A model generated the notes under the pieces. That model searched no databases. It was not told the DNA's origin and saw only the letters and a list, made by a program, of their open reading frames with translations. Position numbers and translations under genes: made by a program. From the NCBI GenBank assembly GCA_039881045.1, contig JAYWVB010000056.1, positions 1-64,000 of the forward strand: a stretch of DNA of 64,000 nt. The letters run 5' to 3'. Below, one piece after another: positions 22,881-34,055 of the stretch. Positions within the stretch are counted from its first letter, which is position 1; each line of letters opens with the position of its first letter. Origin of the DNA: Chaetomium olivaceum (lineage: Eukaryota; Ascomycota; Sordariomycetes; Sordariales; Chaetomiaceae).

Positions 22881-25803
22881 ATGTCAAACCAAACGCCCCA
22901 GGGAAGTATGCCCGGATCTACTGGAGGGCCCTATGGTGGTCAGCCTCAGTCGGCAGGAGGTCCTGGCACCAGTAATGCGGCAGCGACGACGAACAACACA
23001 AACAACCCGCCATCTGCCCAGAATCTAAACCAGATTGTGAGTACCTGAAGCTTCATATATTGTTGTTTTCTTGCCCCTCAATTGCTCCATCTCTCGATTT
23101 CTCGATTTTCTCGTTCTTCAAGACCATCCACCAAGCGGCGTCTTGTTAAGGCCAAACACAATCATGGGTCCTCAACTCTGGCCTCAAAATGGAGTGCCTA
23201 TGGTCCCAGAAACGATGGGCGATAAAAGTGCGAGGCTCAAGGTGAGTTGGTTCACCCTGCCGGCCGGGTGTTCTGCGGTGGCGGTTCATCCCAACTTTTA
23301 GGTTGTTATTGTTCCTTGTGCTCAATAAACACCACACGGGCACAAAGCCTTTGCCAGGCATATGTTATTCTCCAACTCCAACTCTTCCTCATTCCTCCCG
23401 CATCAACATTCCCACTAGCACTGCTAGAAACCTCGACATGCCTCCCAGCAGCAGAAACCTCACCCGCCCGCTGCTACTCAGCAGGGCCATACTAGACCTA
23501 CGAACAATAGCTTACTACTGTCCAACCAGGTCACCGATTACTTGAAAAAGAAAGGATTCACCAAAACCGAGGCTGTCTTTCGGCAAGAAACATCCTATCT
23601 GGGCCCCGACGGGAGGCCCGCTCAGCGAACCGATGACCCGGGCCCGAAAAAGTATTTGAAATCATTTGCAATGTTGAGGAACTGGATCGAGAACAATCTG
23701 GATATTTACAAGGTAAGCATTCCGAGCCTTCTGGCTCTACTTTACCTGGCAGCTGACACAAAACTATCTAGTTTGAGCTTAGAAAGCTCCTCTGGCCGGT
23801 TTTTGTTTACTCCTACCTGGAGCTCATCGGCCAGGGTTACGCCGATGATGCGAAGCACCTGCTGGATACGCTGCGGCCGCAGTTTGATGCGGTTCACCAC
23901 GATGCCCTGGCATTGCTGGCCACAATCACGCTGCCCCAGCACATCGGGGGAGAACCAGACTACGCGGCTTTACCGGGAGAACAAGTACCGCATCCCATTG
24001 AACCAGTCGCTTTCTGGCAATTTGTTCCACTTTCTCGAGCGCGAGTCGGATGAAGGCGGGGCGACAGTTACCTACATCCTCCAGACGTACTGCAGCGTTG
24101 AGACGAGCGCGCGCGGCCCAATCGAGCCTTACAGCTTTGAGGCCATCTATCGTCGCGCCCAGAACCTCGACCTGGACGAGGTGGACGCACAAGAGGGCAT
24201 TCCGGCGTGTTCACGGGCGTGTCGAACCGCGACGTTCTCGATACGAGTGCCAAACTCAAGCTGGGGCCGATGCCGATGGAACTCGATTTGAGAGACGATG
24301 TCAGGGCCGAACTCGAGGACGAGGACCAGCGGAATCCGCCGGCCGATGGTCGGCCATCCTTGGTCGAGGAGTTTGACAAGCGCATCAAGCGTGAGGAAAG
24401 CGCCGACGCGCCTTCGCGAGCGGACCTGCCACTTCCTCCATCGCGGGCTCGGGACGTAGTAATGGAGATGCAAAAGGTTCGCGAGAACCGTGACAGGTTT
24501 CAGATTGAGGGCCGCACAGGCGGAGTTGGCGTTCCGGTATCAGCCTGCATGTTCACTTTCCACAACACGCTCGGAAGGTATGTTGTGCCCTCGTTTCTAC
24601 ATCTGTTAGGTTGGTTTGGGACTGACAATTTGTTAGCGTGTCATGCATGGATTTCTCCAACGACCACCAGCTCGTGGCGGCTGGCACGATGGACTCCTAC
24701 ATTCGCGTGTGGTCTCTTGATGGCAAGCCGCTGCCGACGACTATCGAAAATGAGAAGGACCTAAAGGTCAACAACCGGAAACTTATTGGGCATTCGGGAC
24801 CGGTGTATGGGTGGCATTCTCGGACTCCATCGCCAACCTAAGCCGCAACATTTATGGCGAAGGTGAAGACAAGAAACCCGACACGGGCACCAAGTTGCTG
24901 CTGTCATGCTCGGCCGACGGCCAAATCCGCCTCTGGTCTTTGGATGTGTGGGCATGCTTATGCATCTACAAGTCGCATTACGGGCCGGTTTTCCGTGTTC
25001 TCTGGAGCCCCCACGGGCACTACTTTGCTACGGCGGGATGGGACAAGACTGTCCGTGTCTTTTCCCAAGACCATGCCTCGGCACAACGCCTCATGGTCGG
25101 CCACGACACCAGCATCTCGGCGCTGGCCTGGCACCCGAACGGCACCTACATTTTCTCGGCTTCGGACGAGATGGACAAGTCCATCCGCATGTGGTCCATT
25201 ACTACCGGCAACTGCGTACGGGTTTTCACCGGTCATTCCCACTACATCAGCGCTCTGGAGTGTGCCCACAACGGCAAGATACTAGCGAGCGCCGACGCGG
25301 GAGGAAACATCATCCTATGGGACATTGACAAGGGCACGCGTATCAAACGGTGCCGTGGACACGGCAAAGGCGGAATTCCGTCTCTCAGTTTCAGCGCCGA
25401 ATCAAACGTACTCGTATCCGGCGGGCTGGACGGCACCGTCCGTGTCTGGGATGTCGAGCTACCCGCAGATCCCAGCAAGACCAACCCTCTTACGGCGGGT
25501 GCCATCCAGCCTGCCCCGCAAGCGGACGGGGCGGTGGCGGGCGACACCATTGCCGTCGGCGGTTCTTCGGATAGCCGCAGCATCACGGTGGGCGGTCAGG
25601 TAGCGCCTGCACCTGGTGCGAGTGCATCCGGGGGCAGTGTTGGAGCCGGCGTCGGCGGTGGCGGTAAGAAGAAAGGGAAGGAGGTGCAAATTACCCCTGA
25701 CCAGATCAGCGCCTTTGCCACCAAGAAGACGCCGGTCATGAAGGTGCAGTTCACACGCATGAACCTAATCGTGGCGGGCGGCTGCTATGATCCTGAGCGG
25801 TAG
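22881..25803 (+). CDS. taf5: TFIID/SAGA subunit TAF5 (WD40), frame broken at three sites
   Basis: Exons: 22881-23036, 23428 (or 23530)-23712, 23772-24577, 24637-25803. The acceptor at 23427 adds an in-frame Gln/Pro-rich stretch (ATQQGHTRPTNN) before VTDYLKKKGFTKTEAVF, the LisH motif; the acceptor at 23529 skips it. The TAF5 NTD2 domain follows (KYLKSFAMLRNWIENNLDIY, FELRKLLWPVFVYSYLELIG), then a charged linker and WD40 repeats (MDFSNDHQLVAAGTMDSYIR, LLSCSADGQIRLWSLD, FATAGWDKTVRVFSQD, IFSASDEMDKSIRMWSI, LASADAGGNIILWDIDKGTR, LVSGGLDGTVRVWD). Frame changes occur at the G5 run 23946-23950 (+1), near 24202-24206 (-1) and at 24809-24811 (-1), with full conservation on both sides of each. TAF5 is essential for TFIID and SAGA, so these are most likely consensus errors. 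Total about 840 residues. Confidence 0.9.
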
Positions 25804-26377
25804 GACCACTACGATTAGGCAGTTATGATTTCTGACTATAAGGGCGTGCGGAATACAAATAGCTGATCTGACATTCAAGTGTTGGACGGTTTGGCTGTTG
25901 GTTTTTGACTCGGCGGTCGGGTTTGAGTCTGGAGTTAGGGATATGTATAGTACACGGGTGCAACGGACTTAGATATCCATGGTGCATAATCGATTTTCAT
26001 ATGCTATAAAGTACAGCTATTGTAAAGCTTGGATGGCGGGAATTGTGCATCAGGGCGAGTGACAATGAAAGAGGCGCTTTCCAAGGACGAAGTACTGTAC
26101 ATACAAAAGCCGAGGGGCACCTCGAATCCCGCGATAACCCCACATCGATCGACTGCCAAGAAAGGCTTAGCTTAACGTCCGCTACATACGTAACACAGCG
26201 ACAGCAGGCGGCTGCTCTCTCCGTCCACAAACACCACGGGCATCCACCAGCATCCCGCGTTTCACCCAAGGCCCCATCATTTGGCCGGGGATTGCTGCAC
26301 AACCCATCTGGCTTCGGGCCCCTGAACCGCAACAATTGAACAACCAAGTCCTATCCAAAAACCACTCATCGCCCACA
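25804..26377. other. Intergenic, no gene recognised
   Basis: 574 bases between TAF5 and VPS5 in tandem, presumably TAF5 3'UTR and VPS5 promoter. Nothing else recognised. Confidence 0.5.
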
Positions 26378-28498
26378 ATGGAAGACCCGTGGGCCGACTC
26401 GGCCGCCACATCCGACCCCCTCGGTTCCTCCACCACCCATCAACAGAGCGCCGCCGACGACGACGGCACCGCTACCGGCCCCGCCGCCCCCTCCACAACC
26501 ACCACCACGACCTCAACCTCCTCCTCCTCCGCCGCCCGCCCCTCGCGCATCACCCCGCGCCGCTTCGTCGCCCAGCCCACCCGCCTGCAAGCCGTCGAAG
26601 ACGACCCCCTCGGGCCCCTCGGCGCAGCTTCAGCAGCAGCTACCCCGCCACTTCCCACCGCCGATGTCGATGCCTCCCCGCTCGGCGGCAGCGGCGGCGG
26701 CCCGGGCCCGGCTGCAGGTCAGGAAGGTGGCCCGCCCGTGCCCCCGCTGAAAGAGAATAACCTGCCGCTGCGCACGACTATGGGGCCGCCAACCCCGGGT
26801 CGGGTGGCGGCGCCGCCGGTGGGAACAAGCTTCTGTTACAGCAGCAGCAACAACAGCAACACCGGATTGGTGGTGGTGGTGGTGGTGGTCTTGGTGGGCC
26901 GCCGGATCCGCATCGTATTCTGGACGATGACGACGAGGATGGTGGTGTGGGTGGGGGTCTGGGTGGGAGTCGGGGCGGGAGACCGCCGCCGCCGGTGCAG
27001 GCCGCACATCCGAGCCCCCTGCACTCGGCCACGCGGCCCAGTGTGAGCGTGGAGCAGGCGGCAAGGCCCAGCTTTCATATTGCGGTGGGCGATCCGCATA
27101 AGGTGGGGGACTTGACGAGTAGTCATATTGTTTATTCGGTTAGGACTACGGTATGTGCTGTCTTTCTTCTTTTCCCTAGGTTGTTTTGGGGGCTGGGGTG
27201 GTGGTGGTGTTGGTGATGGAGATGGACTGATGTGGGTGGCTAACTGGCGAGCAGACAACGTCCAAGGCGTATAAGCAGAGCGAGTTCGAGGTCAAGAGAC
27301 GGTACCGCGATTTCCTGTGGCTGTACAACACCCTGCACGCAAACAACCCGGGCGTGGTGGTGCCGCCGCCCCCCGAGAAGCAGGCGGTCGGCCGGTTCGA
27401 GAGCAATTTTGTCGAGGCGCGGCGCGCGGCGCTCGAGAAGATGCTCAACAAGACCGCCGCGCACCCGACGCTGCAGCTGGACGGGGACCTGAAGCTGTTC
27501 TTGGAGAGCGAGGCGTTTAATGTGGACGTCAAGCACAAGGAAAGGAAGGAGCCGAGTCTTGGGGAGAGCAAGAGTGTGCTTGGGTCGCTGGGGTTTGGTG
27601 TGGGCGGTGGGAATAAATTTGTTGAGCAGGATGATGTGAGTGCGCTAGACTGATGGTGCTGAGAGTGGCGGCTGACACCTAGCAGTGGTTCCACGACCGC
27701 AAGGTCTATCTCGACGCGCTAGAGAACCAGCTCAAGGCGCTCCTTAAAGCCATGGACGGCATGGTTGCCCAGCGCAAGGCCATGGCCGAGGCAGCTGGTG
27801 ATTTCTCAGCTTCTCTCCACGCTCTGTCCACCGTGGAGCTCTCGCCCACGCTCTCCGGGCCCCTCGACGCCCTCTCCGAGCTGCAGCTCACGATACGCGA
27901 CGTCTACGACCGCCAGGCACAACAAGACGTGCTCACATTTGGCATCATTCTCGAGGAGTACATCCGGCTAATCGGCAGCGTCAAGCAAGCGTTCTCCCAG
28001 CGCCAAAAGGCTTTCCACAGCTGGCACGCGACCGAGTCAGAGCTCTCCAAGCGCAAAGCCGCCCAGGACAAGCTGCTGCGCCAGGGCAAGAGCCAGCAGG
28101 ACCGGCTCAACCAGGTCAACGCTGAGGTCGCTGACGCTGAGCACAAGGTGCACAAGGCGCGGCTCCTGTTCGAGGACATGGGCCGCCTGATGCGGTCTGA
28201 GCTGGATCGCTTTGAGCGCGAGAAGGTGGAGGATTTCAAGTCGGGGGTTGAGACGTTCCTTGAGAGCGCGGTCGAGGCGCAGAAGGAGGTAGGTCATTTC
28301 TGACTTGAACCGACAGGGTGACTTTTTGCTGACCTTCTTTTCTAGTTGATCGAGAAATGGGAGACGTTCCTCATGCAGCTCGACGCCGAGGACGACGAGA
28401 CAGTCTTCTACCGACCTCCTGTGATCCAGGCGAACAAGCCGGTTGGCAACACGGCTGTGGACCGAGCCAGAGCGAGGATCCACGAAGATTCGGACTAG
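26378..28498 (+). CDS. vps5: Sorting nexin Vps5 (PX-BAR, retromer), one frameshift in the linker
   Basis: Exons 26378-27150, 27255-27635, 27686-28288, 28346-28498. The N-terminal ~230 residues are disordered (Ser/Thr, Pro, Gln and Gly runs) and lose one base near 26794-26800: on the far side the same composition continues in another frame (PDPHRILDDDDEDGG) and joins the PX domain SFHIAVGDPHKVGDLTSSHI, EFEVKRRYRDFLWLYNTL (PI3P-binding Arg in RRYRDF) and PPPPEKQAVGRF. A BAR domain with long coiled-coil helices follows (WFHDRKVYLDALENQLKALL to LIEKWETFLMQLDAEDDE). Vps5 binds endosomal PI3P, dimerises with Vps17 and coats tubules that return cargo receptors to the Golgi. Core domains are intact; the break lies in low-complexity sequence and is probably an error. 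Confidence 0.92.
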
Positions 28499-28811
28499 GG
28501 TAGTTAGTTTGGGAAATACCCTCAACCTTGTTACGGAGTAGATTGCAGTCGCTCAAGCCGTTGTGTCAGTTGATCAAGAGCTGTGGGGAGGCGTGTGGCG
28601 CTGGATGGAGCCATGTGGTATTCAGTCAGATCAGCTTAGATGCCTGCATGGCGTCGTTGTCATTGTATTATACACAGCCGTATCCGTATGTCGCGGCAGC
28701 CTTTTCCGGTTTATCATTCCATCCATCTATGAGGCGGGGCATTGACTCCTCAAAATACACAGGTTTGTTTTCTATGTTACAGCATACACTACACCCACAG
28801 AACCCCATGAC

Positions 28812-29530
28812 CTAGAGGCTTCTTATTTCTTCTTTCTTCTCCTTCCTCGCCTGGTCCTTGGCGCTCAACCCGCCCTTGATGTTCTTGTCCTCGGTTGCGT
28901 ACGTGCTGATGAGGTCGACAAGCGAGTCGAACGGATCCTCCGACGGCGCCGCGGCCTCTGCTGGTGCCTGTGCCGCTGCTGGTGGCTTGGCGTCCTTCGC
29001 ATCCACCTGCTTCTTGTCGCCCTTCTCCTCCGCACCCTTCTTTCCTACCGCAGCGGCGGCCTTCTCCCACCTTCCTTCGAAGCAGCATCAGCAGCCGGTG
29101 TAGCGGCAGCGTTAGCGTCAGCAGCCGGAGCCGCAGGCCCGTCCAGATCCCACGAAGTACCGTAGCGCTCGCGGAAGGCGGCCAGCTTGCCGGCCTCGTC
29201 GACCTCGACGTTGCGCAGCGACTTCTCGGTCGGCTGCCACAGGATGTGGTTGCGGCTGTCCTTGGCCGACTTGTACAGCGCCAGCGGCGACGTCGTCCGC
29301 ACCGTGAAGGTCGACCCGTCGCTCAGCTGCACCAGCTGCGTGAACTGGTAGGGACGCCGCGACCGCGGCACGAAGGTCGCGTGCCGTACTTGGCCATTTG
29401 CTGCCTTTTGTGGTGTTGAGAGGAGGTGGCCGGCGGTTGTGGATGGTGTGTGAGGGAGAGCCGGGGCAGTTGAGGGAAGGCAGCCGGCCAGGGACGGCCG
29501 GCGGAGCAGCGTCGAGGGGAGCTTCCCCAT
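28812..29530 (-). CDS. mrpl36: Mitochondrial large-subunit ribosomal protein bL31m, one frameshift
   Basis: From ATG 29530 the frame gives a mitochondrial presequence (MGKLPSTLLRRPSLAG, Arg/Ser-rich), then RHATFVPRSRRPYQFTQLVQ, LSDGSTFTVRTTSPLALYKS and NHILWQPTEKSLRNVEVDEA, the bL31m core as known from fungal Mrpl36. It reads to FRERYGTSWDLDG and an Ala-rich linker. A missing base in CCC at 29066-29068 (G-run on the coding strand) ends the frame at 29045; one base over, the tail continues (KPPAAAQAPAEAAAPSEDPF, LVDLISTYATEDKNIKGGL) to the stop at 28812. Total about 239 residues. It is part of the mitoribosome central protuberance. The gene is divergent from the flavin-reductase gene. Confidence 0.88.
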
Positions 29531-29978
29531 CTTGGGAGGGGATATCGTGGGTAGGGTGATGTCGGGGGGTGGTTCGTGTGCCGGATGGAGATGCTAGGTC
29601 GAAAGCGGGTGGGATGGGGAGCGACAGCGCAATTGGTAGGCTTCTGCTCCTTGTCCGCGTCGTCAGGGTGGTGGTGTCGCTCGGGTTCGTCTTGTCGGCT
29701 GCATGGGTCGTGGGAGTGCAATTGGGGCTCGACCGGGGATGAAATTTTGATACGGTGAGCGGTACAGCCAGTTGTGCAAGTATTCTTATGTGGGTTGACG
29801 GCAAGTGTTCTTATCGGGCCGCTTATCGCCGGCAGGGTCCGGGTTGGTACTCGTCCCGGCTCAAGTTCCGTCAAAATTTCGGCCGCCCGAAGCCGACCAC
29901 ACTCCGGGCACCAGCATAACAATACCGAAATACCCCAAGTGGCTTCAATTGCAAGCCGTTGGTGTTCATGGGGTTGAG
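29531..29978. promoter_or_regulatory. Shared upstream region of bL31m and flavin-reductase-domain genes
   Basis: 448 bases between two divergent starts, both coding for proteins with mitochondrial-type leaders. No specific binding site was identified. Confidence 0.45.
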
Positions 29979-31136
29979 ATGAGCAGTTGCCGCGTCCTGG
30001 TGGGCTTGGCCGCCGAACGCGTCCCTCTAACCCCTCTCGTTCCCAGGCTCAAGCATGGTTCCTCGGCCTGGGCGAACCCGATACAACGGTTCGGGGCTGT
30101 CGCCGCGCAACCGCCATTAGGCTCTGGGAGGATATGCTGCTATCCTAAATGTACGCCAACCGCCAAATACCCATCCCATAAACCCGCCCTCATCACCTCC
30201 CTTCCCATGTGACGCTAACAACCTCTCTCGTCAGACCCTCCTCCCTCACGAACCCAACGACACTTCCACACCACCCCTCAACCTCACCACGACCGCCAGC
30301 CCCGACTCTTCCACCTCACCGGCCCACAACCCCCCTCCATCCACCCACACTCCTCCTCCTCCTCCTCGTCGACCACCTCGCCGCCCCTCCCCGAACAATT
30401 CCGCAGCGTCATGCGCCTCCTCACGCACCCCGTCGTCGTCTGCACCTCCACCCACCCCACACCCACACCCACACCCACGCCTAGCGAACCGCATGCGCTA
30501 GGCGTCCCCCGCGGCATGACCATGTCCTCATTCACCTCCCTCACCCTCACCCCGACGCCCGTGATCAGCTTCAACATCGCCACGCCCAGCCGGACGCTCG
30601 ACGCGGTGGCGGCCAGCGGGCGGTTCAACATCCATGTGCTGGCGGCCGACGCGGGCGGGGCGCGGGTGGCGGACTGGTTTACGAGGGGGAACAATGCGGA
30701 GGGGAGGGGGGCGTTTGAGAGGCTTGTTGTTGTTGAGGAGGAGGAGGAGGAGGAGGAGGAGGAGGGAGAGGAAGGGAGTGGTGGTGGTGGTGGTGGTCGT
30801 CGTCGTCGTGGGGTGGAGAGGGTTGATTTTGCGCCACCGCCTCTGGCCGGAAAAGGGCGGCGTGACGGGGACGGTGGATGTGGTAGTGGTAATAAAGAGG
30901 CGCCGGTGCTGGAGGGAGAGGGGGTGCTGTATGTGCTGAGGTGTGGGTTGCTCGACGATGAGCCTACCAAGGGGTTGGTGAGGGTGAGGGACCATGTCAT
31001 TGTGCTCGGGGAGGTGTTGGAGATCGTGGAAGGGGCGGGGGCGCAGAGGGAGAGGGAGGAGAGGTTTGGACTCTTATATGCAGATAGACGATACAGGCAG
31101 CTCGGAAACTGCCTCACCCCGCGAAGGGAAGCGTAA
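29979..31136 (+). CDS. Flavin reductase-like domain protein, probably mitochondrial
   Basis: Exon 1 29979-30150 encodes an Arg-containing, acidic-poor leader (MSSCRVLVGLAAERVPLTPL); exon 2 30235-31136 continues RTQRHFHTTPQPHH, a likely presequence end. The FMN-binding split-barrel follows: EQFRSVMRLLTHPVVVCTS, HALGVPRGMTMSSFTSLTLT, PVISFNIATPSRTLDAV, FNIHVLAADAGG, GVLYVLRCGLLDDEP, VRVRDHVIVLGEVLEIVEG, YADRRYRQLG. The order matches Pfam Flavin_Reduct; the Arg/Ser/Thr segment GMTMSSFTSLT is the usual FMN phosphate contact. The reaction is NAD(P)H-dependent flavin reduction, or a related FMN role; partner unknown. Inside the domain lies a 90-residue low-complexity insertion (11 Glu from a GAG repeat at 30734-30765, then Gly-6 and Arg-4). 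The frame is intact. About 357 residues. Confidence 0.82.
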
Positions 31137-31404
31137 GGGGTCATAGATGGGGCATAGAGGGTGTCTACAAATTGGGGTTAGTCCACTTCGGGCTCAATGG
31201 CGCTGGCGTTGATTAGGTATTCCTTGGGAATCCGAACATGTACGAGAAGAAAACACGCGGCTGGAGGCCAGGGATCATAGATATCTCGATTCCGATTGTC
31301 GCGACTCAACGAGGCAGCGTCATTGCTTCTACCTAGGCTTCACGCCCAAAGCCGACCCCTTCCCAGAGATCCCTCATCCATGATGGCCAGGCTCCATCCA
31401 CCAT

Positions 31405-31856
31405 TTACTGCTGGCCAGCGACGCTAATGAGCTTGGTCTCAAAGACTAGGGTCGAGTTCTTCTTGATGACAGGGCCCATTGCCCGGTCGCCGTAGGCGAG
31501 GTGAGGGGCAATGGTCAGCTTGCGCTCCTCGCCAATCTTCATGCCCCGAAGACCCTGGTCCCAGCCCGAAATAACCTCGCCGTTGCCGATCGTGAAACTG
31601 AGCGGGGAGCCACGGTCGTAGCTGTTATCGAACGGTGTACCATCCTTGAGGGTGCCACGGTAGTGCACCGAGATCTTGTCGCCTAGCTTGAGCGTCAGTC
31701 ACTGGATCTTGGGCGAATGTGCAGCCGCCCCGAGGCTGCTTGCAGGCGCGCTAAAGGCGGGGTAGATCGAGAAAGCTTACCGATCTTGGTCTCATAGCTG
31801 CCGGTGCCTTCAGTCTTGACCTCCACCTGAAGACCTTCAAGCTCCGGGATAGTCAT
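31405..31856 (-). CDS. fpr1: FK506-binding protein, FKBP12-type peptidyl-prolyl isomerase
   Basis: Two exons, 31781-31856 and 31405-31682, phases agree; 117 residues, the usual size. ATG 31856 starts MTIPELEGLQVEVKTEGTG. The FKBP fold is complete: ISVHYRGTLKDGTPFDNSYD (active-site Tyr, Phe, Asp), GSPLSFTIGNGEVISGWDQG (Val-Ile and Trp of the pocket), RKLTIAPHLAYGDR (Tyr of the 80s loop) and TLVFETKLISV. It catalyses cis-trans isomerisation of X-Pro bonds in the cytosol and is the receptor for FK506 and rapamycin in fungi. The gene is convergent with the flavin-reductase gene, 268 bases apart, and its frame is intact. Confidence 0.95.
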
Positions 31857-32571
31857 TTTTGTTGATATGGAGTGGTTGGATTTGAATTTGGCAATTGATT
31901 GATCTTTGGGAAGAAGTGAGGAGTTTATTGAGGGAGGAAAAATGGGAAGAGGTAGGTAGCCGAGTTAGTCGAGGGGTCAATGGGGTACTTGAGGCGGGGA
32001 GGCGGGGTAGCTTGCAGCTTCGTTTTGTGACGCAATCAGGAAGGAGGAGCGGATCGACGGCACCTTCTATTTATCTCAACCAACGAACGCACGAGATGGG
32101 GGGTTCAGGTACGCCATCTCAGACCATCTACCCGCAAACACTGCACGTTTCACTGCTCCGAACTGCATGGGACTTCCATTTGCCTTGCTTGTTGAGGGGC
32201 AGTGCATTGAACCGGCGGGTTGTGTGCCAAGGGCTTGGGGTGGGGGAGTGAGCACCCTGACGATGGATTTCGTGATTTCCCATGTACCTCAGGGTTAGGG
32301 CCTTCTCAATCTCCTTGCGAACCATGGCAGGAACTCCACAGATTCCGCTGCGTCAGACTGGGGTGGAAAGGAGAGCGCGCGGAAACACCTAAAAGGGACC
32401 AGACAATGTAATTGACATTTACTTCGAACCACTAGAATTGCAAATAACGGCAGAATTTCTGCATTCATAAGCATTATGTGGCTGCTTACTCACGTCAACC
32501 CATGTTTAGGAGCACAAGGCGAGATATCATCGCGATCTAAGTTCACCGCCTACGTAGGTAGGTATATAAGA
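31857..32571. other. Intergenic between divergent FKBP and aquaporin genes
   Basis: 715 bases; both promoters lie here. TAGGTAGGTATATAAG just before 32572 contains a TATATAA-like box directly upstream of the chosen aquaporin start. Nothing else recognised. Confidence 0.5.
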
Positions 32572-34055
32572 ATGAGTAGCCGCGATGACAGTAGAAACAG
32601 TGATTTTGTTGCGGAAGCAAGCAAGAAGAAATATTACGACTTAGAGACGCCGGATACCGATAGTCTCATGCCAGCTCCCCCATCGACCCCGCTGCCCTCG
32701 GCGGAGAAATCTGGTTCCAAGATGGCGGATTCACGAGATGTTGATGGTGCATTTGAGGGCTCGTTTGCTGGGACGGCACGGGATATCGCCATAATCCGCC
32801 CTCAGCCGTGGTATTATCGACGGGAGTACTATCTTGATGGATGGGCGGATCCCGTAATCCGGAGGGCTGCTGTAAGTGTGGTACTTTTCTGTCCGCAGTT
32901 GGTTTATCACTGCTCACTAACAACAACAAAACACCTACCCTACCGTGTAGTTCGTTGAGTGTGTTGCTACCACATGTTCAATCTACCTCTCCTCGCAGTT
33001 TGGCATGACATTGGTAAACACCGGCGTCACCCAAGTCACGGCCTATGTTGGCATTTACAACGCCGTGTTCCTCACCCTTTTCGTATATGCAACAGCTACT
33101 GCCACGGGCGGTCACATAAACCCCATGATCACATTCGCTACTATGCTTTGCGGCTTGACTCCCGTACCAAGAGGTAACAGCAGCCGAACTCTCCGCCAGG
33201 AATTGAATAACTGACAAGTAAGCCGTGGTGCTGATTACGGCCCAACTCCTCGGCAGCGTCCTCGCCGGAGGGGTGTTGTTGGGTTCTTGGGGCCGAGACA
33301 TGGCTGTTTCGTGAGTGGCATGTTTAGTCACTTTCTGCGGTGGTGAAACTGATCTTTGGTGTCCATGCTGGCAGCCGTATGGGAGGCGGCAACTTCTTTG
33401 ATCCAGCGCAGATTACGCCGGGCCAGGTCTTGCTAATCGAGGTCATGTCCTCGCTAACCATTCTGTAGGCCGCACCTTTTGTCTTTCATCCTAGAAATCC
33501 ACAGACCAAATACTCATGCTCCGCGACTCCTTGTTTAGGTACTTGGCAATTGGCACCGGGTTGGATCCACGGCAGCAAGTCTTATACGGGCGCCAGCTCG
33601 GGCCGCTGCTTGTAGGACTCAGCTTAGGGCTCGTGTCCTGCTCAACGACAGGCATCGCTCCGGGGTACACAGGTGCCTCGATGAACCCTGCGCGGTCACT
33701 CGCGCTCGCTATTGCAGGACGAAACTGGCGTCGTAAGTATTTGCTCCTGTGCGTGTATCACCGTAAGAAGCTGACCGGGACATCTGACGCAACACAGACC
33801 ATTGGGTATGGTGGGTAGGACCGGTAAGAGCCAACCTAGTTTCCATCATCATCACACTCGGTGCAAGCGGGCCCTAAGAGCCCCGTGCGCGATACTGACG
33901 CAAATAACTCCGTCCCTCCCTAGGCTCTCGCTTCCATCTTGATTGGTATGATGTACCGTTTTGCTCCCCCCTCTTATGCCGAGAACCTGAGGGCCAAACG
34001 GAAGGCACTGGCCGAGTCGTCCGGGCAGCAAGAAGTACGCACGACAAGTGTTTGA
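32572..34055 (+). CDS. Aquaporin/glycerol-channel family (MIP) protein
   Basis: Seven exons: 32572-32871, 32951-33173, 33223-33310, 33375-33464, 33539-33732, 33798-33823, 33924-34055; all junctions GT..AG in phase, 350 residues, frame intact. The first ~75 residues are a hydrophilic N-tail. Six TM helices with two half-helices follow: FVECVATTCSIYLSSQFG, YVGIYNAVFLTLFVYATATA, the first pore motif GGHINPMITFATML, VVLITAQLLGSVLAGGVLLG, PGQVLLIEVMSSLTIL, LGPLLVGLSLGLVSCSTTGI, the second pore motif GASMNPARS, and HHWVWWVGPALASILIGMMY. The first motif reads NPM rather than NPA, while the second is canonical NPAR. It conducts water or small neutral solutes; selectivity cannot be read safely because the pore entry is unusual. 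Intron number is high for the window. Confidence 0.93.
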
